Source: Basidiobolus meristosporus CBS 931.73
Lineage: Eukaryota; Basidiobolomycota; Basidiobolomycetes; Basidiobolales; Basidiobolaceae
Length of the DNA stretch: 64,000 nt
Direction: 5' to 3'
Assembly: GCA_002104905.1 (NCBI GenBank)
Contig: MCFE01000274.1
Coordinates: 1-64,000, forward strand
In this document: positions 44,226 to 55,741 of the stretch, piece after piece
Layout: each line of letters starts with the position of its first letter
Numbering within the stretch: the first letter of the stretch is position 1
Notes under the pieces: model-generated
Database searches by the model: none
What the model was told of the DNA's origin: nothing
The model's input: only the letters and a program-made list of their open reading frames with translations
Translations under genes and position numbers: made by a program

Positions 44226-45560
44226 TTTCATATGGTTAGCTATTTCTAATACAGCTTGAACTTCTGCCTTGTGGTACTGAAATGATTACCTATGAGATTC
44301 TTCTGTGCATTGGTTCAGGCGGTGTTATGGCTGTAGAGTTTTCTGGAGCAAAAAGCTCTCATTGTCTAACTCTAATTCAATCCTGACTGTTGGAAAGCAT
44401 TGACTTGGGTTCATGACTTCATCTGATGTAGTTATTTTGTGAATATGTTGCACTTTCATCAAGCAACATGTCCCTGGACCTTATCAGCTTCAGTTCTTTG
44501 GATTTATTGAGCATGTATGCCTTATTCACCTTGTAATAGCCCAAATATATGCATTTTGCACCTTTTGATTCAAACTTTGACTGATATTGGGGCAGTTTCT
44601 TGGCATATATTGTTCCACCAGATATTGTTGAGTTCTCTGAGCTTGGTTTGTATCAAGACCATGCCTTAAGTAGATTATAGAAAAGTACTCTGCTGTAACT
44701 CCTACTGGTAAGTTATATAGCTGTGTCAACTGCTTCTGCCCAAAAGTCATACTTTTGATGATGGATCTTATATCTTGCCATATTGGTTATTGATTTAGTT
44801 GCATATTTGAATACTGCATTTTGTGGTGTAGAGCATGGTGAAGTGGTCTCTTGCATTGTCACAGAGTTTTTGAGAAGTCAATGAAAAATTGTGAGTTATC
44901 ATCTTCATCTTTGTGTGAGAGTATTTAATTGATATTCTCACCACTCTCCCTCTCCACCTAGCTTCAAACTCCATACGCCTTGACCAAGCTACCCACTTCT
45001 CTTCTATTAACTAGACCAATGTGCACCTTGTGTTATCAGCAACAAATTTGACTAAATATGACTTTCCACCTGAGCATGAATTTTCATATTTATGCATCAA
45101 TCAGAGAAATTAAATCAAATTCTGTTTTGCATTGATTGAGCCATACCTCTTCAATGATTGGCTGGCTTGTTTTTCATATATTCAGGCTTCAAAGTGCTCC
45201 ACATCAGCTGGGGGATTAGTTTTACTGTGGAAATTAGCTAGTATCTTATTGCTTTGCTCAAATTATCATGATTTATATGACCAAATCTCCTGTGCCAAAG
45301 CATAGGTGTGCCTTAACTTTAGTTACCTATATCAGCATCTACATATGATGGAGCATATGCTCACTGGATATACTTGGGACTCTGATACCCTAAGCAATAT
45401 GGTCACAATTTTGATCAGTGATCCTTCATATAAAACTGCCACATATTAACTGAGTCCTTCTGCTGTGGCCCTGATTACAAATGGTAGGTACTTGCCTATT
45501 TCTGGCTCATAGAATACTTCATTGAAAGTAAGTGTGCAGCTTTAAGCAACCTCATGTCTT
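44226..45560 (-). pseudogene. copia integrase to gag region, minus strand, degraded
   Basis: Reverse complement matches the copia integrase (44540-45060) and GAG-pre-integrase region (45130-45330), then protease/gag sequence to about 45545. Only short frames remain. Confidence 0.6.
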
Positions 45561-45795
45561 AGATACTAGATATGTGGGTAAATATTCCAAGTAAATCCCA
45601 ATAGGAAGTTTAGTTAGAATTCTTTCAGATTTATAGGCAACAACACAAATGTCCATGTTAGGAAAATACTTAGGTGCAATTACAATGCTTACAACATCCA
45701 GAACATGCAGTTGCTTAAAGTTGCCTAAATAGTCCCAGAATGTGCACACATGTTGTTGGGATCTCACTTGGCATATTCAGCATGCTGGTCTTACT
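45561..45795 (-). repeat. Diverged copia LTR pieces, minus strand
   Basis: Segments such as AAATATTCCAAGTAAATCCC and the downstream GTGCACACATGTTGTTGGGA match the family LTR out of order. The LTR is scrambled or recombined. Confidence 0.5.
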
Positions 45796-46244
45796 GTGAT
45801 CCCCTATGAGAAATAATCATGATGATCTTGTCAAAAGGCGGTCACAAGATTCAAGTCCCATGACTAAGAGGTATTGATCCTGTCAGGATGCTGTCCAAAG
45901 ACCATTGAGAAACAATTGCACCCCTGATTTCACAAAAACCTAGTCAAAATTTTTCATCACGGCCAAACATATGTGACTTGTGATTAGTTCTCTGCCAACT
46001 GTCTCACTTTCTGATCCAGGACACTCAATCACCTCCTACATTAGTGTACATTGATTGGCTATTGCCTCTTTTTGATACTCCTTACTTTCTCACTTAACTA
46101 ATTCTCTTACTTTTCATGCATACCAATAGATTTGTTTCCATTGAAACCTCAGTTGTTTCTCAATTGCCAATTGTATTGACCTATGCAAGTCCCAATACCC
46201 AACACTAATATTAACCTCAACCCCATATGCAACAAGTAACTGCA

Positions 46245-47994
46245 TTAAAATCCACCACTTAATAAGTATTTCTGCTCTAAAGCCCTTTTCCCATGATATT
46301 GCCAGAGCCCTGCAGCTTTATGCCATTGCTCATTCACTGGTCCCCATACATCCTGGTCTTCAGCCAGCACTCTAAGGACTAGCACTTCATATGTCGGTCT
46401 TTGCAATAGATTCCTGCAATATTCAAGTGCATTTTCTTGATCACTGCTCTTAAGGGAATGCTGCAACCTCATGGTGTGCCTATTAATGTTCCAAAATTCC
46501 ACTGTAGGCTTTTTGATAGTCTTCTGAGTTCCTGATGTTGTTGCTTTGTCTGTTAGTGGGATCTCCACTCTGTCTACAATGGAGGGCATGGAAGCAATGG
46601 TACACAAACTGCTTTTCTCTGCAAACTCATCTACCTCACTGGAGTGTACCTCTACTGGCTGTACTTCCAACAGCCAAGAAATCAACCAATGTCTTGTGGG
46701 TAGTTCTTCTTGGCTATGATGAGATTTGGCCTGCTCTGGGCTAACAGCATTAATTGGTGAGAACTGCAGCTTTTTTCTCACGCTTCACTGTCTCTGTCCA
46801 AGGTAGACCTTTTCCTCTTTACCTTTACCATTACCACTGCCAAGTCTTTCACTACTACTGGGAGTGAGCGCTTCTTGTATTGTACTGTGTTTTCTCCTTG
46901 ATGAATGAAGCATTGGTGTATCTGTTTTTGCCTGCTTTTCCCTTGCTAGCACTTTTGTGGCAACCTGACATTTGATTGCTGCTTGTCTGGAACTTTGAGC
47001 CCTGCTTGTGATATGGTCCTGAGAAAGCCACTTATCTTTATCACTGTTGAGTCCTTCACTGTTAATGTGGCCAAGTGCTTTTTGTGCTCATCTACATTTT
47101 TGCCTTGCTAAATGCTGCACTGATGCATTTGTTTCTGCCTGCCTGTCCCCTACTGACACTCTTCTAGCTAACTGCTGTTTCTTTGATACTTGTTTGGAGC
47201 TTTCAGCCTTGCTTGCAAAAGCTCTTGAGGAAGTTGCTGATTTTTAGCTGTGTACCCTTGTTCTTCTGCCTTAGATAGTCTCTGCTATTCTTGTTTTACT
47301 TTCTTGACATACCATTGCTGATCCAAGATTGGTTTGCTTACTTGAATCTAGGATAACCCTCATGGGTCAGGTCAAGCATATTCTGCTTGGCCTTGAGTTC
47401 CTGATGGTCCCATGTTATGTTGTCCTTGGTATGATGCCATCCTAGACTTCTAACAGCCACCTGAATACTAGCCCACTCTTCTTCATTGCACCTACCAATT
47501 TCATGGATCTTCAATGTCTTTTGACTCTTAGGCATGGGTACAAACACCACATCCTCTCTCTCCTATGCTGTGATAGACTCTTTGGTTGGCATTATCTTTG
47601 GACACTGTTGCTGTGCTTCAAAGACTGTACAGTGTTCCTCTGCTGTTACATCAGGAAAAGGCTCAATTGCTGACTGTGGCATTGAGCTACTTGAGTTCCT
47701 TCTTAGCACCAAAGATATTGTGTTCTCTACCTGGGTTATTGATTGCTTCACACATAATATCCACTCATCTAGTTTCAGCCCTATTATCAGATTACTCTGG
47801 GCCATTCCGTCTATCCTATTAGCCACTGCGCTTAATTGCCTCATTAATGCTTTGGTATGAGCTGACAAGATGCTTGCTAATGCAGGTGGTGGTGATGTTA
47901 TAATGGCCACTTGCTGGTCTTCAACCAAGGGTACTCTGTTTGCTACATTCTCATCTGCCTGAGCATTATGGTCAGCTTGCAGATGGATTCTCAT
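46245..47994 (-). pseudogene. Accessory protein of the Plavaka-like element, best copy
   Basis: Three long minus-strand frames in order: 47994-47563, 47550-47338 and 46781-46245 (178 codons). The first has DENVANRVPLVEDQQVAIIT and a helical segment with VKQSITQVENTISLVLRRN. The second has KIHEIGRCNEEEWASIQVAV and KDNITWDHQELKAKQNMLDL. The third has FAEKSSLCTIASMPSIVDRV, VEFWNINRHTMRLQHSLKSS and then VLAEDQDVWGPVNEQWHKAA. The parts are separated by a basic Ser/Lys-rich section without an open frame. I do not recognise a known domain. Its intact length would be roughly 550-600 residues. Confidence 0.5.
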
Positions 47995-47999
47995 TAAAT

Positions 48000-49520
48000 A
48001 TGTATTCTACCTGCATATCCTGCTGGTCTCTGATTCTCATCAACCTTAATCTACCACCTATCTTACAGCATCAAAGCAGAAATCTGATAGTAGTCTTTCT
48101 GGTTTCTGGGCCTTAATCACTATCCAGCCTGGCCAGCTACCTTTATCCACTGCTGAATGAATATTGTATGATTTCCAGCAGAACACTACTAAATGGCCAT
48201 CATATCAGAGCTCATATTAATGTCTGCATTAGAGATACCCCAGCCATCAGCAAGATAGCTGGCTTTTCTGGGCACAATGGATGGTATTGCTGTCAAACAT
48301 GTGAGATGCAGGGGATTTACTCCATAACTAACACTCATGATTATTATCCAAAACCAACACTAACAACATCTTCTTCTCACTAAGATAATGTACCAAAGTC
48401 AGCATGTAATTGCAGCAAAGTTGGCAAGCTTTAAGTCATTGGCTGGAATATGGAATTAATTAGAAACTGGAGATGCCAAAGATGGAAGGTATTTTTAGAG
48501 CAAAAGCTTTCCACTGGGAGCAATGCATTTGCTTATCAACAATATCCCTATTCTAATGACCTAGTTGTACATGGGGCATTTTAAGCTGAATGAGCCTTGT
48601 CAGATACCAGAGAAAATTGAAAAAATTGGCAAGATATTATGGAGTAACTGCTACCCAAAGTGCTTCTCATTGGCTCCAATCAAGATTCATATACATATGT
48701 AACAGTACAAATGCAAAGACTGGATGAACTGGATATATATTTATTCAAGTGGCCTTCTGAAGCCATTTCAACCAAGTGTATATTGGATGCATTGGGAGTC
48801 ATATGTGGACATTGTAGGAGTATTTATCCAAAAGCAGATCAGCAATGCCAACTTGTCACATCTACAGCTTTTATGCAAGGAGTTTGTGACAGGATTTGAG
48901 CAGCTATATTACAAGCCTAAAGCTGAATGTGTAGATCTCTGCCACTACTGTATCCATTCTCTACTCCATCTTGCTTGGTGTGTGGACAATAGTGGGCCTT
49001 GTGTCCCCCTTTGGGAGTTTCCTATGGAGCAGATGCATGGGGAGATAGGAAGACAAGTCAAGTTGCAGGTACTACCATATCCCAATCTGATCAAGAACAT
49101 TACCTTCAAGTCCATCATGGATGTGATGAGTTGGCACATAGAGGACAGCCAGAAGTGTTTGAAAATGCTGAGGACAGATGTGCACATGGAGACACCTATA
49201 CCTTTGGCATTGAGAAGCTAAGCAGCCCCAATGTGTGGGTAATCAGTTAAGTAATACAATGTTGGGTTAGGCTCAGCAAGCAACTAATTCTTATTAGGAC
49301 AACTTTACCAAAGTATGCTGGGTTTCTCTTGGTCACAAGCCAATTTCTACATCATTTAATACAGAATTCACATAAACAAGTGCCAGAGCACACCTATAAG
49401 GGGGATAGAATCCAGCAGGGAGAAGGAATATACCAGCTAGAAACCAAGAAGTTCTTTGCAGATATTCAGGAGGTATTTATGGCAAAAGTTGTGGCAACCA
49501 AGCATGAAGCTCATAGTTTA
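48000..49520 (+). pseudogene. tnp2/Plavaka-like transposase, best copy
   Basis: Frame 48168-48383 gives INVCIRDTPAISKIAGFSGH, then NGWYCCQTCEMQGIYSIT. Frame 48724-49221 gives HSLLHLAWCVDNSGPCVPLW, then EFPMEQMHGEIG. The first is the D..A..K..GF.GH....C..C signature and the second the HSLLH...GP....W.FPME...G signature found in CACTA-superfamily tnp2/Plavaka transposases of fungi. The C-terminal GDRIQQGEGIYQLETKKFFA frame is at 49329-49526. At least two shifts separate the frames. Family assignment is from these motifs only. Confidence 0.55.
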
Positions 49521-49525
49521 GGCTG

Positions 49526-49815
49526 ACCAGGTAGGTAACTATTGCTTCATCACCAGTAGTTTTTATGCCAACTGATTCCACTTCATTAACCATTATAGCA
49601 CCTAAACATCACTTGAAGGTGTCTTCTAGTACCCTCCAGGCATTCTTTGCATTTTTGCACTTGTGCTTTGAATTTGCAATTTACCATTAGCATCAAGGCA
49701 AATGCAGTTGAAGGCACTTTGTGCACTCTTCTGGTACTTTAAGGCTACTTTTCTTACCCCTTCAGGAAGGTGTTCTTCTCCCATAGCCATATTCCAAAGA
49801 CTTCATTCCTGTAAC
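49526..49815 (-). pseudogene. copia gag fragment, minus strand
   Basis: Reverse complement matches gag (37010-37360), including the stretches equivalent to LVDEMESVGV and KNAWKALEDTYQ. Not open. Confidence 0.55.
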
Positions 49816-49987
49816 AGTTGTAAAAGTTTGTAATTCTTCCCAATATTCACCTAACCTAGCCACTTACATCATTACCTACAAACCTTAGTGAATGCTGACC
49901 AAATTCCTTGTCAGGATTTATGTTGAATATTTTTCACCTGAAACAGCTGGTACACAGAGCATGAAAATTTTCAAAGTTGTCCATACT
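49816..49987 (+). repeat. Partial copia LTR, plus strand
   Basis: The first half of the LTR (AGTTGTAAAAGTTTGTAATT to CAAAGTTGTCCATAC) joined abruptly to minus-strand gag sequence. Confidence 0.7.
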
Positions 49988-50345
49988 TTTTATGGCAGCT
50001 GAGCACAACATGTAAATATTTCTCAAGGCATTCCAGATATCCTTTGCTTTTTAGCTTCTGAGCATTGAGCCCACAACCTGCCCAAGATGTTCAGGATCAG
50101 AAAGTTGAAGATGCTTGGCACATCTTTTTGGTTGCTAGGAGCCACTTCTCCTGCATTGTTGCAAGTGCATTCTCTAGCAGGAATATGGCAGTGTCCCAAT
50201 TCCTCAGGCATTGTATTTATCTTGACCTTCTATATGTTTGCACTTGTATCCACCCTACTATTCTGCATTGTGAAGATTCTGGTAGTATCTGTAATAGGCA
50301 TTGCAGAAGGTGATGGCTCAAGTTTCATCACCTGCTGTGAGAGCC
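49988..50345 (-). pseudogene. gag start of a diverged copia relative, minus strand
   Basis: Reverse complement shows a gag N-terminus. A primer-site-like GGTGATGAAACTTGAGCC (about 50318-50335, inverse) precedes an LTR end with GAGAGCCTTGGAGATATTGG. It is a more distant copy of the same copia lineage. Confidence 0.5.
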
Positions 50346-50690
50346 TTGGAGATATTGGAAGTAATTAGGGGAACAAGCTAATTGGGAGGCTCTCACTCAA
50401 TGATTTGTCAAAGACCAATGCATTACTTAGAGTCATAGATGGTATGGCCAAGATAAACACCCAAAGTGTGCTTTGGTAATTCTCCAGAGGATACATATAA
50501 TGCTTGAGAGCTTTGGGCTACATATCAAGTATCAATACTCAGGGTTCTTAACAGTGTGATGAAAACATCACAAGTAAAGCATGACAAATAACTTGGGTAT
50601 TGAATAGTTAGGTTTATGAACTATGATCCAAATGACTAGGTTAATGGAGTATATAGGTGTATGATACAAAATCCAGATAAGTCAGAGTCT
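50346..50690 (-). repeat. Diverged copia LTR, minus strand
   Basis: Aligns loosely with the 348-bp LTR (ATGATCCAAATGACTAGGTT near 50629 against ATGATCTAAGTGACTAAGTT). This is the last recognisable transposable element before the gene-rich part. Confidence 0.45.
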
Positions 50691-51374
50691 CATTTGTTTT
50701 TGGTTAACCGCTTCCAATACCATTTAATAGTATTATGATAGCCATCTAGTGATATTACTGCATCCATCACTGTTCAGAAGTATCTTGAGTTAGCACGAAT
50801 CAAAACAACCCTGATATAAACTCAGAGGTTGAAGAAATGACTATTGGCACTGAATCCTACTTGGGAACATAGTTGTGCTGTATGGATAATATACATTTCG
50901 AGTCTGCATAATAGATCGGATGATGCCAGTGCAGCGTAGCATCACACACAGGGCAGTCTCAGCAATTGATGCCACAATAAGCCATCCAACACATCCAACC
51001 GCACTAACCGGAAAGGATTGCCATCAGTCAGGGGAAAAGGAGGGAAAAGAACTCCAATTGGCGGTATTCCAGAGGGACGAACACATGGTACCATGGGAAT
51101 TTCATACCTGAGGTGGAGCAGTGATTAGGCAGTAGTATGGCAGAACACTCCCAGTAGTATGGCTAGACACTTGCATCCCAATACCATGGATGGTTTTTCG
51201 ATGCCTTACCACGAATTCCCAATCAATGTGATATGTGTGGTGGGAATCAGGATCGAACGATCACCAATCACCATTACGTCACTGCCAGGCCACCTCCCCT
51301 AAGCGGTGGACAATTCGTAATGCTACTTAAGTCCGGCTGGGGAACGATTGATTTCTGGTAAGAAACGACCTAAC
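50691..51374. other. Boundary region upstream of the M3 peptidase gene
   Basis: No gene. Composition changes here from AT-rich repeats to GC-richer gene space. It should contain the peptidase promoter. No clear TATA box is seen. A tRNA-like segment lies on the minus strand at 51236-51300. Confidence 0.5.
51236..51300 (-). repeat. tRNA-like Pol III box pair, possible SINE head or tRNA relic
   Basis: On the minus strand TGGCCTGGCAGT (51281-51292) resembles an A box (10 of 12). GTTCGATCC (51250-51258) matches the B-box consensus GWTCRANNC exactly, 22 bp downstream. GGGA near the start and TCCC after the B box could pair. The span is about 16 nt too short for a tRNA, so it is not a functional tRNA gene. 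Confidence 0.35.
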
Positions 51375-54157
51375 ATGCCGAACACTAGCACCAACAGCAG
51401 CGAGTTGTCCAAACTCAAGGTGGACCTCTCCCCCGAGGAGATCACCAAGCTCGCCCAGGAGATCGTCGAGCAAACCAAGAAGGTCCACGACGAAGTGGCC
51501 TCCCTCCCCGCGGAGCGGTGCAACTTCGAAAGCGTCTGCAAACGGTTGGCCTTGCTTGAAGGGTGGGCGGAAACCGAGGCCAGCAACTGCACCTTCCCCC
51601 AGTACGTGTTCACCGACAAAGCCGTGCGGGAGGCATCTAGCAACGCCACCGCCGAGATCGAGGTAAACCCGACCCCGTTACTTTTCTCCCACCGCCACCA
51701 ACTCCCCGGCTAAACGTGGGCCACCTTTTGCCTCTGTGATATGTAGAAAGTGGACATCGAGGAGAGCATGCGCGAGGACCTTTACCAGGCGGTCCTCAAC
51801 GCCAAGGCCAAGAAGGAGAAGCTCAACCCAGAGGAGCAACGCCTTCTGGACAAAATGGAGTTGGACTTCAAGAGAAACGGGCTGGCCCTCCCCAAGGAGC
51901 AGAGAGACAAGCTGGCCGAGATCAAGAAGAGAATCTCGGAGCTGCGTATCGAGTTCCAGAAGAACCTAAACGAGGACGACTCCAAGTTGGCCTTCACCGC
52001 CAAAGAACTCCAAGGGGTGAAACCCGAGTTTCTGGTAAGTCCCGGCAAGGCTTACGCTCGGCAAGGGCCCGACTTCTAACCGCGTACTCGTCGTTGTAGG
52101 AGGGACTTGAGAAGGTTGACCCGGTAGAGGCCGGGAAAGAGGAGCAGTACTACGTGTCTACCAAATACCCCGATCTGTTCCCGGTGTTGAAGTACGCCGA
52201 GAACGACGAGGTTCGACACAAGATGGACACCCTGAACGCAACCAAATGCAAACCCAACGTTGCCATATTGGAGGAGGTAAGAGAGGTCCCTTGGATGATC
52301 TAGATACGTGTGGTAACCGTGTGCGATTCTCCCACCTGCACGTTAGGTCATCGAGCTCCGCAAACAGATGGCTGACATCATGGGGTACTCTGACTTCGCC
52401 TCGTTCCGATTGGAGGTGAAGATGGCCAAGGATTCGGCCACCGTGACCGAGTTCTTGGATGACTTGACCGCCAAGTTGAAGCCCATCGCCACCAAAGAGC
52501 TTGAAGAGCTCAAAAACGTCAAGAAGGTATTTCCCGGTGATAGCTACCGCTTAACATCTTTGAAGAGTAACCCATCCCACCCAGGCCGAGAAAGAAGCCC
52601 ACAACCAAGCTTACGATGGCTCCTTCCATAGCTACGACTACTCCTACTACGATCGTATCCAGGTCGAAAGAGACTTCCAAGTAGACGAATCGGAGATCCA
52701 GAAGTACTTCCCAGTGGATCACGTAGTCAAAGGTTACATCCGCAGCATGATCGGCATGGGACTTGCAATAACACATTCCTCCCGATCTAGTGGTGTTCGA
52801 TCTCTACCAGGAAGTGCTGGCCGTCAAGTTCGTCGAGGTTCCTGATGCCAAGGTTTGGCACAGCGACGTGAAGATGTACAAAGTGTTAGGTAAGGCGGGT
52901 GGATCCGTTGGTTGAGCTCGGCGGGGACTAAGCGCGGATTTGATGTAGATGCCAAGACAAACGAGTTGATGGGTAGCTTCTATCTGGATCTTCATCCAAG
53001 GTATGTCGGTGTTTGGCAAACCGTCTCCATCGGGTTTCTAACGTCCCTCGTCAACAGAGAAGGCAAGTATAACCACGCCGCTTGCTTCCCACTGAACCCT
53101 GGATATGAGACTGAGGACGGACAGCGTCAGATGCCGGTCGCCGCCATGGTTGCCAACTTCACCAAACCGTAAATATCCCCATCATCATTGTACACTGAAC
53201 CCTACAGCATCGCTCACCCAATGTGACCCAGCACTGCCACTCGTCCTTCGCTGTTGCGCCACTCGGAGGCAGTTACTTATCTTCACGAGCTTGGCCATGT
53301 GATGCACAACATGTGTGCCAAGACCCAGTTCGCCCGTTTCCACGGCACAAGTGTCGAGGGAGATTTCGTAGAGGCACCCTCTCAGGTAAGGAATCTCGCC
53401 ATGGTCACCGTATTGGATCCCAACTAACCAGCGTTACCGACCAAACCGGGATGGCGAACAGATGCTTGAGAACGTAAGTTGTGCGGAACTTGATGTCGTG
53501 GGCCCAACTCTAACCGAGTCTCTATTCGCAGTGGTGCTGGGAGACTGATGTATTGAAGCGGTTGTCTTCCCACCATGAAACCAAGGAGCCCATCGGGCAG
53601 GAGCTGATTGACAGGATGCTGGCGGCCAAGAATCACAACGCCGGCCTGTTCAACCTTCGACAGATCTTCTTCGGCAAGTTCGACATGATCTGCCACACCT
53701 CCAAAGGTAGGTCGATGATTTGGTGAATGCTTGGTGCCGAGCTGACCGAGTGATTGATCTAGACAAGATTGACACCACCAAGTTGTGGAACGAGTTGAAA
53801 CCCGAGATTTCTCTCGTCCCAGCCAATCCTGATGGATATCCAGCCGCCTCCTACGCCCACATCATTGCCGGCTACGAAGCTGGCTACTATGTAAGCGATT
53901 CCCATGAGCAATCACATGCTTCCTCTCTTGATTGACCACTTGTGCAATTGCAGGGCTATCTGTACTCGCTCGTGTTCTCCACCGATATGTTCTACACTCG
54001 CTTCAAGAAGGAGGGACTCTTCGCCTCCAAGGCTGGCTTGGAGTATCGCAGCAAGATCCTTCAGCCTGGAGGCTCCCGTGACGCCCAGGATATGTTGCTC
54101 GACTTCATTGGTAGAAAATTCAACCAAGAAGCCTTCTTGAAATCCATCGGCTTATAA
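51375..54157 (+). CDS. M3-family zinc metallopeptidase (thimet oligopeptidase/saccharolysin-like)
   Basis: Thirteen exons: 51375-51662, 51747-52034, 52100-52276, 52347-52526, 52585-52732, 52791-52889, 52949-53000, 53058-53168, 53232-53385, 53462-53473, 53532-53706, 53763-53890, 53954-54157. They give 671 residues, close to the family's usual 680-710. The helical N-terminal half precedes the catalytic part. The zinc motif HELGH is at residues 466-470 and the third ligand E495 (FVEAPSQ) is 29 residues on, as in thimet oligopeptidase (family form HEFGH). The 12-bp exon at 53462 encodes MLEN, completing the invariant SQMLENW block. All introns are GT-AG, 56-84 bp, with phases that keep the frame. 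The enzyme degrades short peptides in the cytosol or mitochondria. No clear targeting peptide is visible. An AATAAA lies at 54178-54183. Confidence 0.93.
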
Positions 54158-54177
54158 ATAGTTTATTTAATCAAATT

Positions 54178-54183
54178 AATAAA
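54178..54183 (+). terminator. Likely polyadenylation signal of the M3 peptidase gene
   Basis: AATAAA 21 bp after the stop codon, followed by a C9 run at 54190-54198. Confidence 0.5.
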
Positions 54184-54396
54184 TCAACTCCCCCCCCCAT
54201 TTCACGTGATCCATGAACCAGATAGTCCCTTGGCATACATACATACCCGATGGTACGGACCATCATCCTCGAGTGATCCACATCAGCCGATCGGCCCGAT
54301 GGATCTTCGTCACGGGTAGTCAGGATGGGAACCTTTTTAAATGGATTCCCAGCGGGAATTTTGGGCAGAATCCCTTCTTGTATCCACCCAGTCAAC

Positions 54397-55470
54397 ATGT
54401 CACACATCGAAGCAGCAAACCAAGCCATCGAAAAAATCAAGCAGTTCGGCAACTCTCTTGATGGCTGGACCTTCCACTCCGAGAACAAGGGTATCAAAAT
54501 CTACACCCAAGAGAAAGAGAAGGGCGCCATGCCGGCTGTTCGCGGCGAAGGCATCCTCGAAGGATACTCCGTTCACCAGATCGCAGCGGTTGCCGAGTCC
54601 ATCGGTTGCAGGCCTTTGTGTAAGTAGCCTCCCGCTTTACCCCCGAGACACCTCCCCGGGTTTTAGTAACCAGATGTGTATTCTTTAGGGGACGGAAGAT
54701 TCGGTGGGGCTGAGAGAATCGAATTCTTGGAGGATACCACTTTCGTCTTCTGGAACCTGAACAAGGGAACCTGGCCTGTTTCGTGAGTGGTCTATTCGGT
54801 TGGGAATGTGTCAGTTTCTCCGGACTTACCCTCACCCTCCTCCTTTTCACCTCTAGGGATCGCGACCTTTGCGGTGTCTGCAAATACGAAACCTCTCCCG
54901 AAGGTGTCTATTACAGCGGTCTTACTTCCGTGGTGGACTCCCGTGTTCCCGAGAAGAAGGGGGCCGTCAGAGCCGATTTGCATATTGGCGGTTGGATCAT
55001 CCAGAAAGAAGGGGAGAACTCGGTCAAAGCCACATACATCATCGATATCGATCTTAAAGGTAACACACACACCACCTCCTCGGGACAGCATTGGCCGGTA
55101 CTCATTCCTCCTTCCCCTAGGCTCCATCCCCGGACCTATTGTCCGCAAAGTGAGTGTCGATACACCCTTGTGCGTCGCTTACGTCTTCGATTTCCTCAAG
55201 AAGTATGGCAACCCACCCTACTTGACCGGCCTCAAGGGTCACATCGAGAAAGAGAACTTCGTGCCCAAGGAAGGAAAATACGAAATCCAGGTGAAATCCG
55301 CCACATGCAAGGAACTCACCGTGGTTGTAGATAGCGAGAAAATGTACCCCAAGGGATGGAACATCCGCGTGTCACCCGAAACCGGGGCAGTGGTGGAGAT
55401 TTCAGACAAGTTGGCCCATGTGAAATTCCTGGAGGATCAAGAGTATACCTTGACCGTTACCAGAAAGTAG
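54397..55470 (+). CDS. START-like lipid-binding domain protein
   Basis: Four exons: 54397-54619, 54689-54782, 54857-55059, 55121-55470; 289 residues. Residues about 20-215 look like a START (Bet v 1-like) domain. DGWTFHSENKGIKIYTQEKE is at the N-terminal side and LWDGRFGGAERIEFLEDTTF follows, then a Cys-containing CKYETSPEGVYYS strand. Then come VRADLHIGGWIIQ and IPGPIVRKVSVDTPLCVAYV with the C-terminal helix. After this a C-terminal strand-rich tail (GWNIRVSPETGAVVEISDKL) extends beyond a minimal START domain. No signal peptide or transmembrane helix is seen, so a soluble cytosolic lipid-transfer or sensing role is the likely inference. It begins 239 bp after the peptidase gene, same strand. 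Confidence 0.8.
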
Positions 55471-55741
55471 AGCCACCCTGGTGGTCTTTTGAAGTGAATT
55501 TTGTGGCATTGAATGCTCGTGCATAGAGCTCATGAGCAACCCCCCCCCCTCTCACCACCATTTCGAGCATTAAACTTTTTTCGTGAACATGACGTCAATT
55601 CGGTCGAGCGTTTGGTTTATTGGAGATAAGGATGACGATGGAAGGGAGTCTAACGGGTTAGCCAGATATCTATATTTTGGAATGTTGGGATCACATGTAC
55701 AAGCACAAAGATGGAAGGGAAATCTACAAGGACATCCAATC

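Larger units (their letters stand above)
45796..49525. mobile_element. CACTA/Plavaka-like two-gene DNA transposon, most complete copy (P6)
   Basis: The left terminal segment (ATGATGATCTTGTCAAAAGG at about 45821) is shared with copies at 20085, 28240 and 44200. It is followed by the accessory gene on the minus strand (46245-47994) and the transposase on the plus strand (about 48000-49520). Compared with P4a, the central spacer and transposase N-terminus are deleted. The right end is cut by copia sequence. The terminal repeat pair cannot be confirmed because no copy retains both ends. Confidence 0.5.

Noticed and set aside
1-50690. CRISPR array or bacterial-type defence locus
   Set aside because: No regularly spaced short direct repeats were seen, and all repeat structure is explained by transposable elements of a eukaryote.
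54792-55148. Minus-strand open frame of 118 codons opposite the START-like gene
   Set aside because: It is antisense to a well-supported spliced gene and shows no recognisable protein feature.
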